In this document: one piece after another, positions 21,778-32,095 of the stretch | Layout of the letters: every line of letters starts with the position of its first letter | How positions within the stretch are numbered: the stretch's first letter is position 1 | NCBI GenBank assembly: GCA_028641055.1 | Contig: CM054061.1 | Span: 27,639,523 to 27,703,522, forward strand | DNA: 64,000 bases | From: Alopecurus myosuroides | Taxonomy: Eukaryota; Streptophyta; Magnoliopsida; Poales; Poaceae | Direction: 5' to 3' | Notes under the pieces: generated by a model | What the model was told of the DNA's origin: nothing | Databases searched by the model: none | The model's input: only the letters and a program-made list of their open reading frames with translations | Made by a program: the position numbers and the translations under genes

Positions 21778-22323
21778 ATGGCTTCTACCGTACCCACTCT
21801 AACATTCATCCAGGCGGAGGCACTTTCCGCCTCGAACTACCCCTGCCCGTGCGGCTACAACGTTCCCGCCGGTTGGATGCTGAGCGCCGGAGGAGTGCCG
21901 GTCCCTCCTCTTCCTCAAGGTGTGGCGCGTCGGGCGGCCATCACGAACCACTACTACCACGAGCTCACGCCGGAGCAGCGGAGGAATCCCAGTTGGCATC
22001 CCGATAACCAGCATACTTGGGATGCCTTCTTCATCAATCGGCGTGAGAGGGCGCTCGCCAGGTATGAGGAGGACGGTCTGCCTCCTGGGAACTTTCACGA
22101 GGCCGGTCGTCGGCTATGGTGGTCCGGCCGGACTCTACAGAGCGTCATGGACTACATCAGGGCCGGCGATATCCCCCGCCTGCGCTACCCTAAGGCCCAG
22201 TCCTGGAGTCGTGATCCTCCGAGGGAGTGCAGAGCACCGTCAGACGATAGTGACGACGACGGCGGCGGCGACTACGACGACTACGAGTACATGTACTATA
22301 GGCCTAGGCAGGAGTATGACTAG
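21778..22323 (+). CDS. Unrecognised CACTA cargo gene, 181 residues
   Basis: I chose the ATG at 21778 because it follows a TATA box at normal distance; an in-frame ATG 54 bp upstream lies almost on the TATA box. The single open frame encodes a protein with a Cys-containing stretch (YPCPCGY), a basic-aromatic middle (FINRRERALARYEE, then RRLWWSGRTLQSVMDYIRAG) and a strongly acidic Asp/Tyr-rich tail. No signal peptide or membrane segment. It is GC-rich and intronless like the neighbouring AP2 gene, with which it is convergent, 288 bp apart. I do not recognise a family; proteins of this look occur as hypothetical proteins in grass transposons as far as I recall. Function not inferred. Confidence 0.65.
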   Translation: MASTVPTLTFIQAEALSASNYPCPCGYNVPAGWMLSAGGVPVPPLPQGVARRAAITNHYYHELTPEQRRNPSWHPDNQHTWDAFFINRRERALARYEEDGLPPGNFHEAGRRLWWSGRTLQSVMDYIRAGDIPRLRYPKAQSWSRDPPRECRAPSDDSDDDGGGDYDDYEYMYYRPRQEYD

Positions 22324-22611
22324 TAGATCGATGCACTTTTGCCATTATGTACTGCTTTGTTTATTTAGATCTATGCTCTCCGTTTAGATTTAGATCCAAT
22401 CTTGCCATTATGTGTACCGTGCCTTGTTTATCTATTGAAATACATGTCCCCCTCTTTTTAACGTCTATCGAAATGCCATTAGATCTGAATCCAACAAATC
22501 AGGAAAAACCACACGGAAAACAGAAAACAGACGAGCTAGAGGGCCACTGTTTGCCGGAATACAACAAATTATTTTATTAAACAGCCAACAGAAAACAGAC
22601 GCGCTAGCGCG
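22324..22611. other. Shared 3' region of two convergent cargo genes
   Basis: AT-rich spacer. AAACAGAAAACAGACGAGCTAGAGGG at 22519 and AACAGAAAACAGACGCGCTAGCGCG at 22587 form a short direct repeat. It probably holds the 3' untranslated regions of both genes. Confidence 0.5.
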
Positions 22612-23214
22612 CTACTCTTCGTCCTCGTCGTCGTCGGTGACCTCCTCGTCGTCGGAGGAGGCGCATGATGGTATTTCCGAGATAGGCCCCCACCTCGGAT
22701 CGTCGGAGGCCCAGACTTCGCCGGCGTGGTCGGCCCGACGGAGCGCTTGCAGCGCCTTCGTCCTCGCCTCCCGAGCGGCATCTAACTCGAGGTGGCGTTC
22801 GAGGCGCCGCTCCGCCCGCTCAGCCGCGCGGGTCTGCCATAGCTCCTCGTCGGCGCTCTCCTCACCCGGATTGTTCCGGTAGTACTCGCGGACCACGCGG
22901 TCGTCCCTGGCGTCGACTAGGCCCTGAAACGCGCGGTGCCTGAGGTGGCGGTGGTCGGCGGCAGTGACGATCTGCGGCGTCGGCGCCCTGGCCTCCGCTT
23001 CCCAGAGGGTGTGGCAGTCGCTAAAATTCATCAACGACCGCGGGCGGCCGAGGCGCCAGGCCGCCGCGTCCCAAGCGCGGGCGGCCTCCGAGGCCGTCGC
23101 AAAGGAGCCGAGGGGGATGCGGTCGTCCCCGAAGCGGATAGTCGCGGTGAACATTCCGTTCTGCCGCGATCGAACTCCGCGGAAACCGGTAGTGTTGTTC
23201 CTCCTCGGAGGCAT
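22612..23214 (-). CDS. AP2/ERF-domain protein carried by CACTA
   Basis: The frame runs from ATG at 23214 (before PPRRNN) to a stop at 22612, 200 residues; an in-frame ATG at 23277 is less likely because a TATA-like TTATAAAC lies between. Residues about 9-65 form one AP2 domain: GFRGVRSRQNG, ATIRFG, PLGSFATASEAARAWDAAA and a closing NF. AP2/ERF domains bind GCC-box or DRE DNA through a three-stranded sheet. Here the WG after the first arginines is replaced by NG and the WLG becomes PLG, so DNA contacts may differ. The rest is helical and charged with an acidic tail (EEVTDDDEDEE) that could activate transcription. No intron, no break. It is probably a captured gene kept open inside the transposon. 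Confidence 0.8.
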   Translation of the reverse strand: MPPRRNNTTGFRGVRSRQNGMFTATIRFGDDRIPLGSFATASEAARAWDAAAWRLGRPRSLMNFSDCHTLWEAEARAPTPQIVTAADHRHLRHRAFQGLVDARDDRVVREYYRNNPGEESADEELWQTRAAERAERRLERHLELDAAREARTKALQALRRADHAGEVWASDDPRWGPISEIPSCASSDDEEVTDDDEDEE

Positions 23215-23389
23215 GGTGGTGGCACGACGGTGCGTGGAGTGGAGGTGCGGCAGTTTATAACGCGCATTCATGGCCACGCGTTACAACTCCCGCGCCACGC
23301 GGACAGACAATACCACCCATGCGCCACGCGGACAGACATACCACTCATGCTTAAAAAAAAAAGGGACGGGGCTGTGGCCGCATTTGTAG

Positions 23390-23620
23390 GGGAAGGGACA
23401 TTGGTCCCGGTTAGGGGTATGATCCGGGACCAATGCCCATGGGCGCGCCACGTGGCCTGTGGCTAGGGATTCGTCCCGGGTCGTGCCACGAACCGGGACA
23501 GATGCCCCCAGGTGGTTTCTGCTGCCTCGGGCACACGAACCGGGACCAATGCATGGCACTTGTCCCGGTTTTTGGTGCAACCGGGACAGATGCCCCCTGC
23601 CCCCCTGGACGAAAGGGGTT
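23390..23620. repeat. Right subterminal repeats of CACTA
   Basis: Paired GTCCCGGTT/AACCGGGAC motifs at 23402-23432, 23470-23502, 23530-23590, mirroring the left end. Confidence 0.8.
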
Positions 23621-23636
23621 GTTTCCACTAGTGGGG

Positions 23637-24903
23637 ATCTGTTGCTCCACGGGAAGATCGAGCTTCAACACCCAGCAGAGTTCATCAATGGCCGTGGGTT
23701 GTCACCTTTGTTATCTTTGGTTGGCGTGCCCACTCCATGCCGTGTTGTTGCGTGTGCCACAATGTCTTCAAACTCCTCGTGCGGCCCTTCAGCGGATTCG
23801 TTCCTCACCACCCTGTCTCAAGGTGCAAGTGACCATGCTGGCTGATCCACCTTGTCGGAGACCATTCTCAAGTTCCATCTCGTGACTACCGTTCTCCCGC
23901 CCTCTCGCCCACAAATGTGATCGTTGTTGGACGTGAGTTTGTACCAATGAAAACGGGAGAAACTGAGCGGGATGAGGCTGAAGATGTACATGCATCCTCT
24001 AGTCTTTGCTTGATTAGCTTTCATGCATGTTCATGGACTTGACAAACTACTTCACGAATCTATGGAGACATACATGCATGTCGTCCCGTCGAGGACCACT
24101 TCTGGTGACTATAGGCCGGGCTCTTTATCCACTAAGCGTAATGCCTAGTTCACAAGAATGTCAACATGACTGTTTCCTCCTATAGTCCCACGTAGGACTA
24201 AAAACACATGAAGTGCATGCCCAACATATGTTTGGCGCTAACATACTTCAATACGTAGCACGTTCCAAAAGATAGGGTTCCACCCATATATTTGTATGTC
24301 GGAAGAACTTAAATTTTATTAGGGTTCCGGCGTTGTCGTCGCTTCCGCCGCAAGCCACTCTTGTTTCGCCATCGACCCGAGGCGCAACTCTAGGGTGAAG
24401 TCTCCCTCTTATACTCTGACTCTCTGACGTTGCAAAGAACGACAATGAGGTCTACGTGCGGTTGCCGAATGTGGTGGTCCGCCCACCCCTGGAGGAGCCT
24501 GCAGAGGAGTTGCCTGCTTGGGAGGCCACAAACCACATCCTTGATGGATGTGGCACCGTCGCCGCCACCACCGACATCGACTCTGCAGTTATCGTCGACT
24601 CCGACGACGACTTGGGTTTAGATTTAGTTATTTTATTGTTTTATTTAAGTTTTTTATTGGGACAAGTTTAATTTTAGGTTTATATTTATATGCTCTAATT
24701 TGGATTTTTGAATAAGCTTGAAAAATGGCTAGAACCACAATTAGTATTCAACTCGAAATTAGTCATGGTGAAGGGTAAGATCCATAAGAAAAAAAAAATA
24801 CTTGGTATGCTCCAATGTTCACTATCAGTGGGGTGTTCTATAGGCAGATGCAGATCGTGTAGTATCAATTATATAGCCAAAATCATCGCCCAACATGGAA
24901 AAT
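23637..24903. other. CACTA right flank and unassigned remnants
   Basis: A frame at 24456-24671 (plus; VRLPNVVVRPPLEEPAEELP, then an Asp-rich stretch) looks coding in composition but has no recognisable domain and no clear start. The rest shows no gene. Confidence 0.4.
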
Positions 24904-25437
24904 TTGATATCACCATGCCGTCGATGGTTTGACATCACCACGTCTATTTTCGACGGGGTGGTGAGGAACGCGACGTCCGCCGGGATATATACTGCGGACA
25001 TGGCCATCGTGGAGGTGGACTTATCCAAGACTTTCAAGGTGTTTTTTCAATTAGCCACCAAAAGGATGTGGCTTGGATTTTCGAGACACCCTTAGGAAGT
25101 GGAGTTAGTTAGGCAACTTTTTTGCAGCATTTTTCTTCACCTTCGGATACTTCCCTAAATTGCCCCGGTAATTAGGGCATCATATGTGGAATTTCTCTAA
25201 AAATTACCCGTAATTAGCGCATCATTAGCGGCATTAACGATGATGTGATACCCAATTAGCTGGGGGGTTTGGCTTTGAGTTGATTGTGCGAAAATAAGGT
25301 AGCAAATGATAAGGGATTTTATCAATCAAATGTTTGATTAATTATTATTAATGCTTGAGTTGATTGTGCCCAAATTAAGGCGATCGTCACGTAGCCAAAT
25401 TTGGGCAGCCTATGTCACAACCAAATTTGGGGAGTTG
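24904..25437. repeat. Direct repeat with 12712-13315, copy 2
   Basis: See the first copy. Here part of it is open on the plus strand (..GVVRNATSAGIYTADMAIVEVDLSKTF..), which suggests that the repeat contains an exon fragment of an unidentified gene. Confidence 0.6.
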
Positions 25438-27775
25438 TTTCTTCCGTTCGGGACCATTTTGGGCCGAACGAAACGCGCGAGACGAAAAAATTCGGCCAGT
25501 CACTCTCGCCTCCTCCCCGATCCCCTTTCTCCTCCCTCTCCATCTACTCCTTCTGCCGCCTACTCCCCGGCCACACCACACCTTTCGTCGCCGCCTCCTC
25601 CAACTGATTCCCCGCGCCTGCGCCAAGCCCAAGCAGCATCGACCAACTCCGCCCCCTCGCCGACGCCGCCGTCCAGAGCGGCTGCAGCTGCGCCAATCGT
25701 GGCCGGCCATGCATGGCGCCCAAGCAGCAACAGCCGGCGCTGAAGATGGAGGACTTCCTCCACGCTGTCCGCGTCGAGCTCACCCGCCAATGTGAGACAC
25801 CCATCTCATCTCTTCGCCTCTCCGCCTCCGGACCTCGATTGCATCTTGCTCATGCTCCTGCCCGTGCAGATTAGGAGGAGGGCTCCTGCTGGTGGGTGTT
25901 CGCCTGCACTGGCAGAAGAGGCCACCTACCGGAGCGGAAGCTGGGCTGGGCGTGTAGAAGCCGACGACCATGTACAAGGGGCGGAGGGGCGCGACCTGCA
26001 CATGCTCAACCATGAGAAGCTGCTCGCCCAGTCCAATCCAGACCACCACGACTCTCACCAAAAGGTCATTTTTTTTCTCCTTCTCACTGCCGTTCTCTAG
26101 CCTACGTTCGATCCGGCTGCAAATTAGCTGGCCTTGATGTGTCCTGCGCGCCCTTATACGAAATCTCGACTAGTTGTATACAGTGAACCAAATGCTACAT
26201 ATGTGCATTGGCAGATGGGATAATATCCAGGTGACCGCGGCTATGGATGCCTCCGACCAAGGCGCCCTGCTTGATCCTAACTCAGCAAAGGTGGGTTATG
26301 CCAATGGTGTCGACGACGGCGTCGGCGCTACCTAAACCCCAGGTGGTAGGCCGCTGTCATGTGACGGCGGTGTGCTCACCGCAACACAACCATGGAAAAT
26401 GGCGGCTGCGGTCTCCTGTTTCGGTTACAACCCTAATGAAGTATGTGCACCTTCCCTCCATGGTGCTCTGGGTCTGAAAAATATTGTTGTCATTACTGAG
26501 GATTTAGGGCATGTGCTTACTCTAGGGATTGACAATGTTACCATCTCGTTAATGCTTCGGATTAGTGGTGGGTTGTATGAACGCGATTTGGCCATGCCAC
26601 TGTCGACTACTGAATTCTGCCATCCTGTGTGATGCTTACGATTAAGGATTCTTTGCTTGTCCCTGCACAAGTCTCCATTTTTTTATGCTGCAGCGTGATT
26701 CTAGTGATTTGCAAATATATATCAAGTTCAGGATAATGAATTCTGCCCACATCAAGGCACTTGTGGATGATGTTTAGGATTAGGGATTCTTGGCTTCTCC
26801 CTGCACAAGTCTGCATTTTTTATATTCAGCGGGTACTAGTCATTTGCAAAATATATCAATCTCAGGATATGTATTATGTCCATGTTACACCGGAATTTTT
26901 CGCTGGAGTATATCATGCATATAAGGAGCAGATGGAGTGGCATATGTTTTTTCCATGCTGACAAGCAGCACAAGTCTTCTTTAGTCTTGTTTTGCATTAT
27001 TGACTGACTTGGAAATTGTTTCTAGCTTTATCAATTTCTTGTTTAAATACGAAGTTCCTTATTCCTTTAACTTGAACTCGTAAATAAATTTTCTTTGTGT
27101 GCTTGTAGCTTTCGGGAGAAGTGGAGCTGGAGCTGGGAAGGAAGATGCCATGTCCACTGGATCCGACTTGACCCAGGTCTGGCTCCGGCGGTGCTGCTGT
27201 TATGCTGGCAGTGGCCTCCTGCAACTCGTGGGCGGTTGTAGGCCCGGGCGAGCCCTCGGCTTCTACTACCACCCCGTTCGACGGCGGAGAGTTCACCGCG
27301 GCGGCGGCGATGCTCTACTTTGGCTACAAACTTTACAGATGCTTGCTATGACCGAATGGATAGCTGATACTTCTATCTTTCGTCTAAACCAAAAAATAGG
27401 AGGAAGGTGATAATTCTTGATCTCGGGGACCTTAACCTCAAACCGATGCTGTTGCATCTCCTTAGCATTACAACATCTAGTTATTATCCTTTTGTATCAA
27501 TATGTACATAGGGATTCTCAACTTGCTCTCCAACTGGCAGATCATCGACGAAGAACTCTCTATGTACAGGCTAGAGCACCGCAGCCAGCCGCCGGCCGGT
27601 CATGCATCAAGGAGTGGCTCGAGATGCACAAGAACCGTTCATCTTGTCATAGTTGTGGTCATGGGAGACGCGTCATCACGCCGGCCATATTTGGTATTTC
27701 ATATCTTCAGACTTCGACTCATGTTTTTAGTTCTGGCTTTTATTCAGTTTGGTTATTCAGAGAGTGACGAGCACT
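25438..27775 (+). pseudogene. Unrecognised gene-like region
   Basis: A pyrimidine- and GC-rich leader (25490-25700) precedes an ATG at 25713 opening 26 codons (MAPKQQQPALKMEDFLHAV..) to a GTGAG donor at 25792. An acceptor-like GTGCAG lies near 25868. The layout mirrors the minus-strand fragment at 3325-3729. Further right, short GC-rich coding-like islands (26220-26340, 27110-27330) sit in AT-rich DNA like exons, but frames are interrupted and I recognise no domain. Either a decayed gene or captured exons. Confidence 0.3.
26632..26870. repeat. Tandem duplication, two units of about 125 bp
   Basis: Units share GATTCTTTGCTTGTCCCTGC / GATTCTTGGCTTCTCCCTGC, ACAAGTCTCCATTTTTT / ACAAGTCTGCATTTTTT, and TTTGCAAA.ATATATCAA. 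Confidence 0.75.
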
Positions 27776-27928
27776 GTTTTAAATAGCCGGCTATAGGCTA
27801 TAGCCCCGGCCCTCGAAATGGGCCTATAGCCGGGCTAAATGGGGCTATAGCCGCAAATTGTACACGAATTCATTTAGCCCCGAGATTCACAAAAGGCTAT
27901 AGCCGAGCTATAGCCGGCTATTTAAAAC
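27776..27928. mobile_element. MITE, TTTTAAATAGCCGGCTATAG ends
   Basis: A 153-bp element with about 20-bp perfect terminal inverted repeats (GTTTTAAATAGCCGGCTATA and its complement) and internal GGCTATAGCC palindromes. No clear target duplication was found. Superfamily not assigned. Confidence 0.75.
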
Positions 27929-28210
27929 TATGGTGACGGGCAGTTTCTCACTGCTACTAATTTTGTATGTTGTGATGCAGTGTTCTTGGCCGTGTTAGGT
28001 CTTGGGCTCTCCCTATCCAAGAATTGGCATGAATGTAAGTTTGAAGCTCTAAATCGTAACAATGTTAATTTCAGGATTTTGCATGCCTTTTCTCGTATGA
28101 TGTGAATCATGTGATACCTGTCAAGTGATTACTGAACTTCTAAGAAGACACTTATTAGGTACTACAAGATTCGGTCTAGATCACTTGAACACAAAAAACG
28201 CGGGAATTTT

Positions 28211-28289
28211 GGGTTCATGTACCCTTTTTTTTTAACAAAAATGGGTCCGAAAGGACTAGAGAGCTGCATTAATCATGGGTTAATGTACC
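28211..28289 (-). mobile_element. Severely truncated LINE/SINE 3' end
   Basis: Between near-identical 13-bp flanks GGGTTCATGTACC (28211-28223) and GGGTTAATGTACC (28277-28289) lies a 53-bp insert that, on the minus strand, reads TTAATGCAGC ... ending in an A run. This is the signature of a target-primed retroposition truncated almost at once. Confidence 0.65.
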
Positions 28290-31035
28290 TAGGTTCAGGA
28301 AACAAAATCACCTAAACTTCCAAACTGCTCTTTGTACATCACATAGAAAAAACAAATGTATTATAAACATAACACTCTTTTCCTCCATTCCGTAGAATTT
28401 CGAACTAATCCGGATGAGCTACTTATTTATTATTAACGACACCTCATTTGAAATTCAATCCTCCAAACTCCCAACAATTTTCTTCAAAAAGGGCCTAATT
28501 CATTTGTGCTTCATAACTATGCCAATATCCTAACAAAATTGATAAACTTTAGGCACCTCTGTTTTGGTAAAAATAATGGAAACTGTGGGATAACCAATTT
28601 TTTTTAAAAGAAATGGAACATACTACTAAATAGGTACTGCTACTTCACTTACCTGACCCAAGTGATCTCAGTTATCAGCTCTCTATAGGACAATGGCATG
28701 ACTTGCATGTATGGACTTTCTGTCATGAACTGTATGAGAAATAAATAATGATGAAATTGTCGAATGGGTTTATACTGGTGTTGAGTGTACAACTACATTA
28801 GCGCTTTGTTACCTATTTTACCTTGACATTCTACTTGTCGTGACATCCTCATTTTCCTCTTCATGCAGACGTCGTCGTTCCGATAACCGTGCCATAGTGC
28901 GTCGGGTTTCTCTTTGCTCCGATAATTCTAGCCTGGTCATCTACATGGCCGTACTCCGCGCGTACAATATTGTCCACTGGGACCCTTAGGTTTACTAGAC
29001 ACTTAATTCCATATGTAAGCTCAAATTCTTTTTTGTGTTCAGTCCATCAAGCTGTGCGCAAATCTTAACTTTTCCCCTTGTTTCTGCAGCCTGTATTGAT
29101 TTTAGAATACATGACCAGTCTGCCTATTTTCAACCAAACCAATTGGTCTCAGTTCTAGGTACCATCACATGAACAACACTTATGCTTCTCTGCATGTACA
29201 TTTTGAGGCAGTGAACAGACGGTTAATAGTACACCATATTTTTGCTGTGTAAAATGTAGCAACTGTGAGGTGGCTGGTGCTGGTGCTGGCGATCCTGGCA
29301 TTAGTGGTGAGAGCATATGTGGGAGATAGACTATGTGGGAGGTGCCGTGCAGTTCACTAGGCGGGTGGCACTCTTGTCGGCGCCGACGCTGACATGCCAT
29401 GTGCTTTCCTACTCGAGCCTCTCCGCCGCCCGGACCAACAAGCTGAGAGACATGCGAGCACCCCCGCCCCTGATTTAGCCGATGGCCCAATGCCGTTGCT
29501 GCCTGTCTTCATCGATGTGGTTTTGCCATTTGGATGTAGATCGTTCATTTACGTCCGTTTCAAGTCTTCTTCTATGTGTTATCTGTTAATTAGATATCAT
29601 GGCTCGAACAAGTATTGATATTCTTGTCTAATTCCTGAAGGATGCTCCTATTGTACCCTACTTCCTATAAACCTTGGCCATGTTGAATGCAAAGAAAACC
29701 TTGAATAATAATAGTTAGTGGCGCTTACTTTGAGTAACAATTACACTAGTGTTCCTCTTACCTTTGTAGCTGAATGTTTGCAAGTAAATCTGAATGGGAG
29801 TATTATGTGGATGAATAGGGTCAAGTGCACATGAAATGACTGCCTTATTTTTCTCGTGCTTGATCTGACACTAATGGCGTTTGATTTGCAAATCCAGGGC
29901 ATAATTTGCCATAAGGAAGCTGTTAGGACAAAAGATGAACAAAGAGGCTCATGCCTTGGCTTATTCTTTGCCGGCTTCCTCTCTGGCTGCATACTTGTAC
30001 TTGATGGGGCGTCATGGGAAGAACGGCAGCCGCAACATTTGGTACTTGTGTTTCCCCATCAAATGCACTTGATTTGCCTATTTATCAAGTGTATGGTTTG
30101 ATTGGATCTGTGCTAGTAGCTAGATATATATGTAATGCATGTAGCAAGGTTTTTTGTACTTCGAGTATGTAATAGTATACGCGAGTGATCTGCAACTAGG
30201 CTCACCTTCACATATTACAAAGTGGTAATGGACCATCATAAAGGGAACCTATTCGGCGTAAAAGCTGTGTCGAGGAGCTGACAGTTAGCCTGGTAGTACT
30301 ATGTTTGTCATGTGGTTGTGCCGTTGTGTTGAGGTACATTAGTTCTTTTACCAACTTTTGTCATGTGGTTCTATTGAGCTTGGTAGTGCTATCTTGTGTT
30401 CCGTTAGGGAGCGTTTTGCTTTGTCGTAAAGAGTGTTTGCGTCCTACCAGACACCAACGGAATTGCCCATCTCTTGCTTTGTCTAGTGGATAATTGGATA
30501 CTGTCTCTCTTTGTCTTCTTAGTGACGCCCCCATACCAGGCCTCTCTCGCCGGCCTGGGTTCTGCTTTTGTATATTAGGTGTGTGTGTAATCTGGATTTG
30601 GGCTTAGATCTCGTGTTCGGCGTGTTGCTTACTGCGACCATGGAGGCTGGGACAACTGACGCCAACCATGGTCCTCGGCTCGATTCTGAGGGCTCGCTCG
30701 TTGCGTGGGGGCTGTGTGGCGCTAGACGGAGTGGCCCTCCCCTCTTTCTTATGACTGTGTCTACCTTATGATGTTTCTACTGTTTTTGTTTTTGTTTGTA
30801 TCACGGAGTGATTTCAGGGTGGAAAGGCGGGGACCTTATGTGTTGGGTTTTGACCAATATTTTCAGGACTCGTGGTTAATAAGTTCCGAGCCATATGTGT
30901 TCCATGCCTGATTGGAATTGTTCTGAATAGGCACCCAAATCTGTTGAAGGTTCCATATTAGAAATTTGTGTGTTACTTTTTTTTTTGGATAAAACACCCC
31001 GAGTGTAGTGGGCTAAGTTTGATTTTTGGGTTGAA
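28290..31035. other. Intergenic DNA with scattered open patches
   Basis: Short frames (29155-29490 minus, 29856-30101 plus, 30568-30771 plus) have no recognisable domains. I see no gene that I can support. Confidence 0.4.
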
Positions 31036-31155
31036 TTCGTCCTCAAGTGACATTACTAATAGTTCCGTGCAAGTTACAGGCTTACACGTGTTTGCATAAT
31101 TGACATTACTAATAGTTCCGTATAAATTACAGCCTTACACATGTTTGGATAATTA
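31036..31155. repeat. Tandem duplication, about 58-bp unit
   Basis: Two units of TGACATTACTAATAGTTCCG followed by TTACAG(G/C)CTTACAC(G/A)TGTTTG. Confidence 0.85.
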
Positions 31156-31469
31156 GCTTGATAGGCCCTACACTAATCGGTAATCTTCCGTTCATCCCCT
31201 GCTGTTTTGTAATCTTGTTATCAGTTTGGTCCATTTCCCCAAACTTCTAATATTGGTAGTGATTGTAGTTTGGTAGGCTATTTCTCCCGGTTTAGAATCA
31301 TCTGCAATCCTCTTCGTAAGTTATGTTTGTGGAATTCACTTGCAATATTATTTTCTATACACAAATTCAGTTTTCCTGATATGCACGGATTGTCGTTTCA
31401 GTTGTACCTAATTTTTTGTAGCTATAGTACTCTTATTTGAGTTCGATTCCTACTGACATGGCTTTGGTA

Positions 31470-31560
31470 GGAAATTACTGGAAATTTAAGAGTGGTCTCT
31501 TTTGAGCCATAGCTACGAGATGAAATTACCGGAAATTTAAGAGTGGTCTCTTTTTGTAGG
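31470..31560. repeat. Tandem duplication, about 52-bp unit
   Basis: GAAATTAC(T/C)GGAAATTTAAG followed by AGTGGTCTCTTTT, twice. Confidence 0.85.
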
Positions 31561-31699
31561 CTTTTTCAACACCGCCTCCTCAGCTGGCTCCTTCCACAGG
31601 TCGTCTTGAATTCTACGGCGAAGATGAATAAGCAAGCATGATGAAGCTTCCGCCTTCTGTTTGATCACTTGTATTCTCAGTCATATTCCTGATTAGTTT

Positions 31700-32095
31700 G
31701 GTGTTGTGGATAGAGGATGACGAGCTCGTCGAGGTTATCGACGAGGATGACTATCAGAAGAAAGGCCAACACCAACGCCTGGACCAAGAGGAGGCCTTTG
31801 GTGAGGATGCAGGCACGGTTCTTTGCGTGATTGTACCAACCGGTAACATAGCTCAAACCCCCCTCTCATCATGATTGGTCTGCCCTGCTGTGCATACACC
31901 TTGTATATTTTGGGTTGACTGCTGATTCAATGGAAGCTATATATAATAAGCTGCTCTTTTTTCAGTCTGATCAAGCCTCCCCGCATGAGGTTGAATCTTT
32001 GTTGGTTTTTGGATTGGTCGGAGATGTGAATTTCTACGAGCTCAAAAGGTCATTCAAGGTTGCCTGCTTGTGCGATCAAGTTAATGAAGATTGAA
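31700..32095 (+). pseudogene. Two exon-like blocks, unrecognised
   Basis: 31712-31842 is open after an acceptor-like GATAG (EDDELVEVIDEDDY.. to ..VLCVIVPT) and ends at GTAACA; 31966-32093 follows a TTTTTTCAG acceptor (SDQASPHEVESLLVFGLVGD..) and then stops. The exon-intron look and acidic composition suggest gene remnants, but no start codon or known domain is visible. Confidence 0.3.

Larger units (their letters stand above)
14013..23633. mobile_element. CACTA transposon, 9.6 kb
   Basis: Left end CACTAGTGGAAACAGGGGC and right end GTTTCCACTAGTG form terminal inverted repeats, flanked by a 3-bp duplication GGG (14010-14012, 23634-23636). Both ends carry subterminal GTCCCGGTT/AACCGGGAC repeats. 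Inside are a seven-exon gene for a Ulp1-like protein (minus), a PIF/Harbinger-like insertion, a MYB-like pseudogene, an unrecognised single-exon gene and an AP2-domain gene. I see no frame with transposase (TNPD/Transposase_21) character, so the element is probably mobilised in trans. Confidence 0.9.

Noticed and set aside
12712..25437. Direct repeats 12712-13315 and 24904-25437 read as LTRs of one large element
   Set aside because: The copies are too diverged, have several indels, and lack a primer site, polypurine tract and target duplication.
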